From contig JAHLEZ010000005.1 in NCBI GenBank assembly GCA_020726505.1, positions 2,170,001-2,234,000 of the forward strand: 64,000 bases of DNA, written 5' to 3'. Made by a program: the position numbers and the translations under genes. Positions 44,184-54,764 of this stretch are shown in pieces. The stretch comes from Leptodontidium sp. MPI-SDFR-AT-0119. Its lineage: Eukaryota > Ascomycota > Leotiomycetes > Helotiales > Leptodontidiaceae. The notes beneath the pieces are model-generated. The model was not told where the DNA came from, searched no databases, and saw only the letters and a list, made by a program, of their open reading frames with translations. How positions within the stretch are numbered: the stretch's first letter is position 1; each line of letters begins with the position of its first letter.

Positions 44184-45389
44184 ATGCGGGTCCAGGATGC
44201 AGTGCTTGTGTTCTATACGCTGGCCGTGACAGTATTGGGAGAAGACATCCTAGAATCCTTTCTGAACGCGTCTTCATGCGTTGCTCCCAACGAATTCGAT
44301 TCCTGCCATGCTCAGGCTCTAAATAAATTACGATACACTTGCCTAAGCATGGGCAGTGATCGGCCGCGAGGAGATCCGTGTCTCTGTGACGTTCGTGCAG
44401 AGACTCTGAATTACTTTGGGAGATATTGTTGGAACTATGTAAGTGGCAGACAACTAATCATCCTCTGCGGCGTTCAAATTTGAAATTGCGCTAATCCAGA
44501 TAATAGGTTTATGGCTGTGATTATCAAAAAATGATAAATCTGCTCCTCCTCGACTGCTTCCCCGACCCTGTCGCTGAGCTCGAATCCGTCCCTTTTTGGC
44601 ACACACCAGTCGATGGCCCCGCCACCTGTTCGTGCAATTTTGCATCTATGGAATGGGACTTGACGGATGCTCAACTTCAGCACGATACTTGTATCGACAC
44701 GACTAGCCCGGGTGGTTCGGGTTGCTATTGTTGCTCCCTTAGCCGGATTTTCTCACTGTCCGTTATTTTCCCTAAACTTCTTTCTACGCTTCTCCGTGCT
44801 TTTCATTTTGTCTGGAGCTAATCCAAGGTCTTCTCATAGGCCCGTTGACGTATGTCCAACGTCAGACTTCCCTCCTATACGCTTCAATAAGTCTGATAAA
44901 AACGATTTCAGCGGGAAAATATGGTCCAATTGCGCCCACGCTTTCGCTGAGGTCGACTGCTTGGACATTGGATTCCAAAAGCCCCCGTCCGCGACTATCT
45001 ACCAGCCATCAAATCTTCGTCTTCCTGGCACCGAGCCACGATCGACTCTCCCGGGCCAGATTTCGACGCCGTTGAGTGGCTGGACTTATACCTGGTCTCT
45101 GGGCACGAAAGAGTACGTCGTGACTGCATTCTTACCCACCGGCACAGTCACCAGTACCCCAACGACTTCCGCTTTCGAATCTGGGACAACATCCAGCCAA
45201 ACAGCTACGACAATAGTCGCATCGAGCGGAGCTACTGTTACCGGCAGTGCGATGCCCAGCACAACAAGCACCTCGTCAGGAGCATTCGGGCGAACGAGAC
45301 CGCTGAGGTCACATGGTGAACAAGTTCTGGTTATTGTCATCGGGCTTCTCCTGATACTCTTCCTAGTCACTGTAGGGATGTATCTATAA
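44184..45389 (+). CDS. Cys-rich secreted, probably GPI-anchored protein, tandem copy 3
   Basis: Three exons: 44184-44438, 44507-44757 and 44840-45389, giving 351 residues. The ATG at 44184 places a signal peptide at the N-terminus (MRVQDAVLVFYTLAVTVLG). Module 1 repeats the framework: SSCVAPNEFDSC, PCLC, YCWNYVYGCDYQ, VPFWHTPVDGPATCSC, CYCC; the Cys found between CxC and CW in copies 1 and 2 is absent. Module 2: VCPTSDFPPIRF, SNCAHAFAEVDC, LRLPGTEPRSTLPGQ, SGWTYTWSLGTKEYVVTAFLPTGT. A Ser/Thr-rich stalk leads to a strongly hydrophobic end (VLVIVIGLLLILFLVTVGMYL), either a GPI signal or a membrane anchor. The second donor is GTCCGT, which is weak, but it alone keeps phase 2 and joins SRIFSL to PVDVCP. 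Confidence 0.8.
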
Positions 45390-45821
45390 ATCAACGAATT
45401 CCTATGCCAAGCAGCATTAGTCAACAATCTCTAACTTCTAGAAATCTGCTCTGCCTGTTGAAATACCCAAGCTTAAGTTAAGCCTTTCTGACCTCGCTTC
45501 GAGAAAATAACCGATCTACGTCAACAACGAGCAAGTAAAGTAATCTGGCAACGGATCTCCGTGCTCTTGCAGAGCTAAGTCTGGATATAGTAGTGACCAG
45601 GGAGTTAATCGTGGCTGAACATGACATCGAATGTGATAACCTTGTTTCTACCTGCGTGTCAGTTGCAGGGCGCAATGTTAAACATCAACATGTAAACTTA
45701 TATCTCCCCTAACGCAGGAATCCCACGCTCCACGAAGTCCATCGAAACAAGCCACAGAACCCTCTATCTGTAGATAAACCTTCATATTAACCAGTACAGA
45801 CCCTGTCCTACCTCCTTCCAC
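45390..45821. other. intergenic region
   Basis: 3' flank of copy 3 and upstream flank of the arginase-like pseudogene. Nothing was recognised. Confidence 0.45.
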
Positions 45822-46755
45822 ATGGCGATCCCCAACAAAATCACCCTCATCACCGCCCCAGCAGACGTGGGATCCGTCTTCCCAGGCAAATCCCGCGCCC
45901 CCTCCGCTCTGCAATCCGTCGGCCTCATCAACAAACTCTCGGCTACGAAGTCTCCATCCACGATGCCCTTCCAGACGGACCATCTTGCTGGACAGAGTCA
46001 GACATCAGACCTAACAGCGCCCGCAACGAAACTGCTGCCGTTGCAGTATGCCAAGCTGTGAAAAGAACGATCGCTTATACACTTGCAACTTCGCCAGGAG
46101 ATGTCCCTCCGTCATTTCACCTTGTACTTGGAGGTGAATGTCTCATCTGTCCAGCTATCATGTCAGCTTTGACACACCACATGCCAAGTAAACGGATCGG
46201 TCTTTTATACGTCGACGCAGACTGCGATTTGACGTATCCAAACGAACCTGGATCCACGGGTAATATCGCCAGCATGGTATTCACACACCTCACTCTTCAA
46301 GCTGGAGCTTTGGATAGCATGAAGCAGTTTCTGTAAACCAGATGGAAGCGGTGTAGTCGATCCCAGCAACGCCGTCCTGTTCGGCTTGAATTCAAACTCC
46401 CCAGCCAACAAACGCGATCATCTAAGCTACCTCTTCAATGAGAATTACCGCGTCATCACCTCTTCGGCCGTAGCTCTCGACTCAGCTGGTCGCGCAACCG
46501 AAGCGTTGAGATGGCTGGAAGAAAGGGTGGATTATATCCTCGTGCATTTAGATGTGGATGTCATTGATCCGGGGTTGTTCCCTCTGGGCGATGTGCCGAA
46601 TTGGTCGGGAGTGAAGTTCCCTGAGATCATGACTGCGATGAGCATCTCTGGGACTGACGATTGCGGAGGTCAATCCTGATCATGATCCCGGGTTGAGGAT
46701 GACGGCTAGGTTGGTAGATGAGGTTGTTGAGGAGTTGAACGGGCTTTTGAAATGA
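45822..46755 (+). pseudogene. arginase/ureohydrolase-superfamily gene with three frame breaks
   Basis: Family sequence runs across three frames. Frame 1 from the ATG at 45822 reads ITLITAPADVGSVFPGKSRAPSALQSVGL. After a break near 45940 it continues YEVSIHDALPDGPSCW, FHLVLGGECLICPAIMSAL, GLLYVDADCDLTYPNEPGS (metal-site Asp). A stop follows at 46334-46336. One frame over, PDGSGVVDP, LFGLNSNSP and YILVHLDVDVIDPGLFPLG (second metal motif) continue. Near 46640-46650 a third change, with apparent loss of some residues, leads to LTIAEVNPDHDPGLRMTARL and a stop at 46753-46755. Intact relatives hydrolyse guanidino compounds such as arginine or agmatine. No introns explain the breaks. The locus looks like a decayed gene, though indel errors could contribute. 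Confidence 0.82.
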
Positions 46756-47072
46756 GTGGTGTATCTTTAGACAGTGCCAGTTCTGTGTTCTGAGGAAATT
46801 TTGAGACACTGAGAAGCAGGGGAATAGCGTCGTGGAAAAGAAGTACAGGAAAAGGAAGCAAAAAATGGTTCAGAATAATCCATATTCCAATTGGAAGACT
46901 TCCCAAGCGGGCCCATGAAAATAGGAGAAGACCAGATCCGTCCCCACGAGGAAAAGTGGGAGTTCTGTAGCAAAGTGGTATTTCTATGAACAATGCCAAA
47001 ACATGACTGAAAGCCGAGATGGTCCCCAAACGCCAATGCTACCATATACTGTCATTCATTCCATCATCCATA
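46756..47072. other. short intergenic region
   Basis: 3' flank shared by the convergent arginase-like pseudogene and MTP18-like gene. Nothing was recognised. Confidence 0.45.
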
Positions 47073-48033
47073 TTACAGCTCTTTCTCCTTCTTCCTGGCA
47101 TTTTCCTTGTTCGCAGCTCTGGATGCTGCGTTCTCAGTTCTCAACTCCAAGATCTGCTCTCGCCCAGTCGAAGGCGCATTGCCAACCGCCTCTTTCCCTC
47201 CCACCATCTGAAAGCCTTTGTGGAATACCCACTCGACCGCCTCCTCAACAGGCTTATCGAACAAATATGGCAAAGCTGGGACAGCTGCCAGACCCAATCC
47301 GATAGGGCCATATGTGCGAATCCGCACGTTCTTGGAGTTCTTCAATGCCCGTCCAGAATATCTGACAATCGAGTGGATAGTGAAAGCCGGGAGACCCATG
47401 GACGCAATGCTCTGGAAAATAGCGCGCTGTGCCATAACAGTCCTGTAATCCTCCAAAGCTGTAATCCTGCCAGGCATCAACGTCACGCCCGCATCTGCCG
47501 CCACGGTCTTCAGATCCGTCTGCGCATTATTGTATCGCTCCGTAGATGCTTCGCGAGGTAGATCTGGATGTAGTATCCTCTGATTGCTGCAGTATGCCTT
47601 ATATCCCTCATGCGCCACATCACCCAGAATATACGCCCAGGAGATTCCGTATGCTGTTCGCACGAGATTCGGGTGCGCCACTGGACGGAAGGACTCCCCA
47701 ATGTCTGAGGTGTAGGCGACGTATCTCTGGGCAGAGAGGAGAGCTGTTCGTATACGGGTTACGTAGGCTGCGTATCGAATGTTGCTTTCTGTTGATTGAG
47801 GGGCGCTGGGAAGTGTTAGCACGCGAGCACTTTTCAAGCTCCGGAAAATGGCAGATATGGAAAAAATTATGCCTTAACACTTACGTTCCATCGTATAGCT
47901 CGTCGTAGAAATTATCGTCGTTGTCGGATTTGTCGATGATCTTTTGGAAGGATGGCGGGAGCTTCTCTCTTGGTGGCAGGCCGGTTGGTGGTGGACCTCG
48001 GGGTTCAGACTTGTCTGAATCTTTGGAAGACAT
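47073..48033 (-). CDS. mitochondrial fission process protein 1 (MTP18/MTFP1 family)
   Basis: Two exons on the minus strand: 48033-47885, intron 47884-47806 (GTAAGT ... CCCAG), 47805-47073, giving 293 residues. The N-terminus is Pro/Asp-rich (GPPPTGLPPREKLPPSFQKI). The domain shows RYAAYVTRIRTALLSAQRYVAYTSDIGESFRPVAHPNLVRTAYGISWAYILGDVAHEGYKAY, then a repeat-like half with AQRAIFQSIASMGLPAFTIHSIVRYSGR and GPIGLGLAAVPALPYLFDKPVEEAVEW. These are hallmarks of MTP18, an inner-membrane protein that promotes mitochondrial fission in animals. The Lys/Glu-rich C-terminus (ENARKKEKEL) is a fungal extension. Divergent from the downstream SDR gene. Confidence 0.92.
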
Positions 48034-48874
48034 TGTGATAGTATTCGCAGTTTCCGCGGGAAAGAGTTACAGCTTCAATTGAAAAGGGGAAGAAGCCTCA
48101 AAATGAGTGAAACGAGGATGTGGTTGTTGTTGTCTTCATCAACCTCGGGCCTGGGGAATTGGTGGATACGTCGGCTGTGTCCGGGGAAATGACGCGCGTG
48201 GAGGCGGGTCTAAAGATTATGTAATGGCAGCCAAACATCTCTCAATCTCATATAATTTTAAACTCATCAAATACAAAGTTGTATCAAGCTTTTGATCTTC
48301 AAAAATTGTCAGCTTAGTTCAATCTACAGGATCATATATTTTCAGAAAAGTACCATGTTAGTCCAACCTGTTTCCGCGGAGGCTTCTCCTCAATAGTTCT
48401 TCCTGTTCGAGCGCCTTCTCTTTCCACGGAAATGCAATGGAAAAATGCCGTATCGTTCATGTTTACTATAAATTGATATCGAAGTATAGTATCCAATTAC
48501 AATTATCTCTGTCTATTTTCGTTCTTGGATCATTGGTTCTTTCACCAGTATTGCACTAACATCAATTGACATAAAACGGCTTTATCTCCGTATCCCCATC
48601 TTCAACTCCATGGCTGAAACAAGGGAGCCCGACATACCGATTGGACCTTACCCCATGAAGCAAACCGAAAAATTAGCTGGAGGATTTTGGAAACCAGTTG
48701 AGATGTGTTTGAGAGATATAAAAGCTTGGCTTTTCTCCATCTTGCCCAACTCGGCTTTGGACTTTCATCCCGTTGAGCTCGCTCAAAGCCCAAATTCCAG
48801 CACGACATATAACCTAACCGGAGCCAAACTCGGATCTTGTCTTTCATCTCTTATCTTCAAAAGACGACTCTGCA
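48034..48874. other. divergent intergenic region
   Basis: Promoters of the MTP18-like (-) and SDR (+) genes. An open frame at 48610-49140 overlaps the SDR start in another frame and has no supported features. Confidence 0.45.
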
Positions 48875-49703
48875 ATGGCCCCTTCGTCCAAACTAATTTT
48901 CCTTGTCACGGGGGCCAACCGCGGCATTGGGTTCTCAACCGTACAAACTCTCTCCCTTCGTTATCCAGACGGAACATACATTATCGGCTGTCGCAACATC
49001 TCATCAGGTCAACAAGCAGTCCAAGAACTGCGAAAACTTGGTGTGAAAGCCACTCTAGATGTCGTCGAACTAGACGTTACCAACGACTCAACAGTCGAGG
49101 CAGCACAAGGCTGGGTTCGAGAGAAATTCGGTCGTCTTGATGGTAACTGCCCTTCATCGCACAGCACTATTCTCAGACAGTGAAACAAAGTCCTGGTAAA
49201 TAACGCAGGCATTGCCCTCTTCCCTGAATCCTCCTCTCCAACCGCAATCAGAGAATTTCAACCCAACATTCAACACGAATATCACCTCCCTCTACTCCGT
49301 GACCAAGCGTTTCTCCCTCTCCTTCACCTCTCTTCTGCGCCAAAAGTAATCAACATCTCTTCAGGCCGCGCTTCTCTCCAGCGCTCATCAGATTGTAAAT
49401 TACCACCCACGAAGGTGGTGAGTTACTCGATTAGCAAGGCGGCCGTGAACAGTTTGACCATCGAGATGCAGAAGATAGAGGATGCTTTGGCTGGGGAGGA
49501 GAAAGGAGAGGGCGAAGTGGGGAAGGGTAAAATGGAATTCCTCGCTGCAAACCTAGGGCATTGTAAGACTGCTTTCAACGGGTCTAAAGGCGAAAAATCC
49601 ACTTGAAGGGGCGGAGGTGGTGGTGAGACTCGTGGGTGGGGAGGGGAAGAAGGGTGGATTTTGGGAGTTTGAGGAAGGGGTTTTGAGGGAGGTACCTTGG
49701 TAA
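48875..49703 (+). CDS. short-chain dehydrogenase/reductase, frame-broken
   Basis: Exon 48875-49142, intron 49143-49190, exon from 49191. The Rossmann opening is intact (IFLVTGANRGIGFSTVQTL, then LDVVELDVTND and, after splicing, VLVNNAGIALFPES), with APKVINISSGRAS and the catalytic pair in VSYSISKAAVNSL. Between about 49256 and 49308 the family text (FNTNITSLYSVTK) lies one frame away and the original frame then returns, so two indels cancel. Near 49580 another break leads the sequenced frame to a stop at 49604-49606, while the neighbouring frame continues AKNPLEGAEVVVRLVGG ... FWEFEEGV to a stop at 49701-49703. The breaks sit at TTT, at AAG-CG and at GGG. The reaction is unknown: a carbonyl or alcohol reductase using NAD(P)H. 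Confidence 0.75.
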
Positions 49704-49799
49704 ATGCATTGTCAAAGATGGGCGTAAAAGATATTTTGAACGTGGTGGAGTGTAAATTTGAATGAACAAAGCACGGTGTCAAAACAAGTGAAAGCAGAT

Positions 49800-50791
49800 T
49801 CAGTCCACCCCAGCAACAAATCCTCGCTTCAGCTTTTCAGCTGCTTGGATCTTCTTGGTGATCGTGGGGAGGTTTACCAGAGATGGTAGGACATAATCCT
49901 GTACTAATTAGTAGAACTCTCAGCTTAAACCGCCAATGACTCACCCAGATGGTCGCCCATCCAAATGCCCAAGCAAGCCAAATCCGAGTCGTGCCTTGTC
50001 CCACCCACAGGTTCTTCTTCGGGTTACTTCTCAACGCATTCTTGACCACAATCGCAGAATAGTCATGTGGATCCATGGCATCACTTGCAACAAGCTCACC
50101 AGCCATAACAGCTTCAATCTCCTTCGTAGCAGGCAAATACAAAGAATCCGACGGCAAATGCACCGCTTCACCATTGTGAATATTCTCAAAGAAATTCGTT
50201 TTGATCCCGCCAGTGACGACATTGATAGCCTTGACGCCCCAAGGAGATAATTCGAGTCTGAGATGATCAGTGAGGAAATTGACATCGTTCTTTGTGGCGT
50301 TGTAGAAACCCTGCCATGGCAGAGGAAAGACACCGGAGAGTGAGCCGATGTTGATGATCGTGCCTTTGGTAGCGATAAGCAGTGGAGCGAAAGCCTTAGT
50401 TACAGTGACGACGGCAAAGACATTGACATCGTACATATTCTTGAGAGTAGGCATGTCGGAGTCCAGAAGTGGCATGCTGTATCCTGCCTCGTATTAGTTT
50501 GGTCTCCGGCATTTGCCACTGACGAGACGTACCACCACCAGAATTGTTGACGAGAATATCGAGTGTTCCTCCAGTGAGTGCCTTGACGCTTTGTACTGCC
50601 TGAGCAATCGAATCGTCGTCTGTGACATCTAGTCGGAGGATTTCGAGGCCCATGTCTTTCAGATGTTTGACTTTGCTGAGGTTTCGTGCTGTGGCGAAGA
50701 CTCGGAGGCCTTGGGCGTGGAATTCTCGGGCGAGAGCATCACCGATTCCACCTTCACTACAGCCAGTGATAAGGACTGACTTTGGAGTCAT
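49800..50791 (-). CDS. SDR, 1-acyldihydroxyacetone-phosphate reductase-like (AYR1-type)
   Basis: Three exons on the minus strand: 50791-50533, 50483-49945 and 49898-49800, giving 298 residues. The nucleotide-binding start is SVLITGCSEGGIGDALAREF. VFATARNLSKVKHL and LRLDVTDDDSI set coenzyme preference; the Arg after the second strand suggests NADPH. LDILVNNSGGGYSMPL follows across intron 1. The active site is INIGSLSGVFPLPWQGFYNATK, with Ser, Tyr and Lys in SDR spacing. A C-terminal hydrophobic stretch (IWLAWAFGWATIW) and DYVLPSLVNL suggest membrane or lipid-droplet association, as in yeast Ayr1, which reduces acyl-DHAP in ether-lipid and phosphatidate synthesis. That substrate is inferred from similarity. 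Converges with the broken SDR gene. Confidence 0.9.
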
Positions 50792-51463
50792 TTTGTTGAA
50801 CAAGTCAAATGATATAGCTTTCTACTAGTCGATTGGGAATGGAAAATTGCTCGAGGTATGTTGAAGGACTTTGGGGAAGGCACTGAGAAATTGGTGCGAT
50901 GAGCAGGAAACTGAAAAGCAGAAATCTTATACTGATGAAACAACCAAATGAAGAGACATACTTAAGTGATTCGAAGCTTCAGTGCCTCAACGTTGTTGGA
51001 ACCTCGTCGCCGGTGCTCAGGAGCCGACGGGTAGATATCATGCCGCACCGGCGACACTTCACCGGTGCGAAACAATGGCCACTTGGAAATTGATGAGTAA
51101 GTATCGGGACCTCCGTGGAGATTAATAGAAATACTAGCCACTATAAGTCTGCAGTAAAGATAATTCAGCCATGGAATGATGGATGATGTGAGGAAGACAT
51201 GAAGTTGAAAGAAAGTCGGACCGGAGTGGGTCCTTGCTCGAAACGAAGCGCCGCCAAACCGTTTTGTTGAGCTAGGTGACCTGGTCATCGCTTCTAATCC
51301 AACCTCCTTTTCTCTGCATCCTCTCAGTCGGTTCATGATGTCGTAATGATTCGAGGTGTAAACATGATGGATGAAATCCGAATTCCGAAGGACCCCTGAT
51401 GAGAGGCCTATTTACCTCTGCCTAATCATTCGCTGACGCTTCTGCTTCTGCATCTGCATCGAC
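50792..51463. other. divergent intergenic region
   Basis: Upstream of the AYR1-like (-) and second HET (+) genes. Short open frames only; nothing recognised. Confidence 0.45.
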
Positions 51464-53606
51464 ATGGATTCCACCTCTTCTTTGAGCGCCAGTCTCACCC
51501 CTCAGATCACCATGTACGATTCAATTTGCGATGCTTGTAGAAACTTCCTCGGAAGGCCCGAAGTTTTGGTATCCTCCATGTACAGTCGTGCACGCGCCGT
51601 TCACTGGCCTGACGACAACGCTCCTCCTGCAGCCAAGTTCCATTCAACGTTCGCCGATATGAAGGTATCTGCTCAAAGAGGTTGCCACCTGTGCACTATA
51701 TTCCTGGAATCCTTTGGGACTCCTGATATCAGAGAAGCAATACCAGATGCGAGTATAATCCTGGCCGAGATGTATCGCTTCCGAGACAGTGCGGGCCAAA
51801 ACATGGCAAGTGTTTGTGTCTGGCCAACAAAGACGAATGACAATGCTGGGATGAACAAATTCTTTAGGAAATTTTGTATATCGCATCTCGTAGGTATTCC
51901 GGTTTCTAGATCCGTTCATAAAGAGTTGTATCTGACCGAGATAGAACGTCCGAGAAAAGAACAACATCATGGCAAGACGGAACAACAAATCCCATACAAT
52001 CAGCCAGGAATCTCTCCACCAGATCAAGGCATGGCAAGGAGCTTGCTGCAAAGACCATAGCACCTGCAGGGACTCATGGACGCTTACATCGAAGGAAAGG
52101 AGAATGCCAACACGCCTGCTTGAAATCACCCAGCTAGCTGAAGAGTGGCAAGTACGCGTGATTGACGGTACTGAGGCTGAAGTAGATGCTACGTATATGA
52201 CACTGAGTCATTGTTGGGGCAGTTCAGATTTTGTTCGTCTCACATCGGAAAACCGCCGTTTCTTCAGAGACAATGTGCCATTCGGAAGCCTGTCCCAGAC
52301 TTTTAAAAACGCTGTTGAGTTAACCTTCGCCCTGGGATTCAAGTATCTCTGGATTGACTCACTTTGCATCATTCAAGATTCCCATGACGACTGGGTACAG
52401 GAATCGTCGGTGATGGGCAGTGTCTATGCCCAGGGACATTTAAATATTGCAGCCACGTATTCTAAGAACGGTGAAGGTGGACTATTCAATCAGTCAAATG
52501 AGCTATCGGCTAGCCCTTGCATTATTCAAATGACCGACAATGATGAGAAATTAACAGAGGCCATTTGCTACGAGGATCGAGCATGGCACCGGGAAGTCGA
52601 CGCTACACCTCTGGGAAACAGGGCTTGGGTAGTTCAAGAGCGAGTACTTGCTCCTAGAATTTTGCATTTCTCGTCCAACCAATTGTTTTGGGAATGCTGT
52701 CGAGAAAGAGCCGCTGAGTTACTGCCTCCAGACTCGGTTGGCGAAGATGGAGAACTGAAGAAAGTCGCTCCATATCCCGGGACCAGCGAGGCACAAGATC
52801 CGGAACGTACGTGGATTCATACAAACTGGGCCTCTCTTGTCGAGAAGTATTCCTCCTGCTCCCTCACGGTTCAGTCAGATAAACTTGTTGCTATCTCTGG
52901 TCTCGCACGTCGTGTCTGCGGTCAGCTTGGGTTGAACCCACAGGATTATGTTGCAGGCCTCTGGAAATCAAATCTGCTGTACGGTCTCCTATATAGAGTT
53001 GAGCAAGAATCCGCTCTTCCGCCGACACGCTTTCCTGGCAGAGCCCCATCCTGGTCTTGGGCCTCTCTCAACGGTGTCATTACCTTCTTTCCACAAGATG
53101 AAGCTAATCTGTCAGAATGGAAGACTGCCTCTATCATTGATACCCAGACATATCACGACGGTGATCCATTTGGGCAGCTGAAAGGCGGGTTTATTCGGAT
53201 TCAAGGACCGTTGTCAGAACTCAAGCCCAAGATGGCCATCTCCCAGACCTCAAGGGCGACCGCCGATGATGAATCAACTGTCTTCACCGCTGCTGCATCC
53301 GAAGTATTCTTTGACAACCCGTCTCCAATTGGATCACCATCTCAGCAGGAGAAGGAGCCCGGTCCGGTTTATTTCATTCTCCTGATTGTGGATGCTAAAA
53401 TAGATCAACCAGCCGTAGTTCATGGGTTGTTGCTTCGCCCAACTGGACTCAAACGAGGGCAATTCGAAAGAATTGGAGTTCTGTTATATGGTGAAGCCTG
53501 CGACTTCGAGCAATCTTTGAGAAATGCGATGGATCCTGAGAGGTTGGGTGAGGGGTTGTACGAGGAGGCTGATCTGGAGAGGGGATTCACGATTGAGATT
53601 GTATAA
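51464..53606 (+). CDS. heterokaryon incompatibility (HET) domain protein
   Basis: Modelled as exons 51464-51889 and 52008-53606 (674 residues), with intron 51890-52007 (GTAGGT ... GCCAG). This junction is uncertain, because both flanking frames overlap from 51969 to 52057 and no second splice pair is clearly better. Before the domain is a Cys-containing segment (ICDACRNFL, RGCHLCTIF). The linker ESLHQIKAWQGACCKDHSTC precedes PTRLLEI. The HET domain has TYMTLSHCWGSSDFVRLTSEN, LWIDSLCIIQDSHDDWVQES and VYAQGHLNIAATYSKNGEGGLF, followed by NRAWVVQERVLAPRILHF and a late PSWSWASLNG motif. This is the common solitary HET architecture of ascomycetes, a different subfamily from the HET gene at 27.5 kb. 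A role in non-self recognition is inferred. Confidence 0.88.
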
Positions 53607-54764
53607 CGCACACATCTGTCCGGTGTGATCAGGTGTGAACTTTCTGGTGATTACCCCGAAGGCTCTACAGTCTCCTTGAGATCACTAAATCGGCCGCGGG
53701 AGTGAAGCGAAACTTTCATTGTCTTGGTAATCAAAAACGAAACTAAATTATTTGTGTAATGGAAAATAGTCTGTAAAGATTGTTGTTATTATCCTGATTT
53801 ATGCCTAGGAAAATTTTTGGGGTCAAAAGGGCTTCAATACTAACGTGTTGATTAACACGTTCTAGGTTGCAAGAGAAGTGCTCCCAAGAATAGGGAACGG
53901 AAGATTTTTAAGCTATTGACCTCACTTCTTGACCGAACAAGCCAAGAACACTAAGTCCAATAGGAAATCTTGGCCTATGATGAATGAGGTCAAAGCCACA
54001 TTGGCGTGCCAATCGTGACTGCTGCAGGATGGTTATGTGGATGAATCCGACCTTACCTCTTTCACCCATGCTTGTAGGAACACTAGAGTATTTGTGCGAT
54101 GTCGCGATCTCATAATTTTAGGTGACAGCGGAATTAACCCCACTTCCAATGGCGAATATTTGAAGGACTTCTCTAATTTTTATAAACCAGGAATGTTCCA
54201 CATTTTGTGTCCTGTTGGAAAGTTATGGCTCGGGAATTTTGTGCGGTCATCGGTTTAAGCATCAAATACCTGTACGTCAGGATACCCCCCACCAATGACT
54301 TGAACCTCTCCCAGCCCCAGCAGCAAATCTTGGTAGATTCTGCGCCACGTTTTTAAGTTGACCACACAGAGCTTTCGATCCGGAGCGGCTTGCTTTTGAC
54401 ATCCCCAGAATGCGGGAACTTGCTTTGTTGTTGCTAGAGTTGGTGCAAGGCGGACCAAATGGTCCTATTTCGGCTCCCGTCATGGGGTAAACTACCCAAT
54501 CAGACAGGGTTCGAAGGTAATTTTTTCTATGTGACAGCGGCAGGATTTTGGCTAGACGAATCTTCTATCGACGTAGATGGCTGTTCAGCATCAGGTCTGT
54601 GAGACAAAATCATGCCGTGTTCAGTAAGTGCCGTGATACAGGTTATCGCAGCATTCGATGACGAGGTTATGTTTGGAAATCTCTTTATGATATAGATAGT
54701 TGAATTTAGCATTCAAAATTAACTTGTGAAATTTGGCAAATCAACAGGAAATTCTGCTGCTAAG
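53607..54764. other. intergenic region
   Basis: Between two + strand genes. A tRNA B-box-like GGTTCGAA followed by T6 near 54508-54526 has no cloverleaf. The longest open frame is 73 codons. Nothing supported. Confidence 0.45.

Larger units (their letters stand above)
41293..45389 (+). repeat. tandem array of three paralogous Cys-rich secreted-protein genes
   Basis: Three head-to-tail genes share the same Cys framework, the PFW-P-[AT]CSC motif, a phase-0 intron before VYGC/VYGCDY and a Ser/Thr-rich C-terminus. Copies 2 and 3 also share the phase-2 second intron and a second module with LPG-E and SGWTYTWS. Overall similarity is low enough that the duplications look old. Confidence 0.85.

Noticed and set aside
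54508..54526. tRNA-like B box (GGTTCGAA) followed by T6
   Set aside because: No acceptor stem, anticodon arm or A box could be paired upstream, so it is not a tRNA gene.
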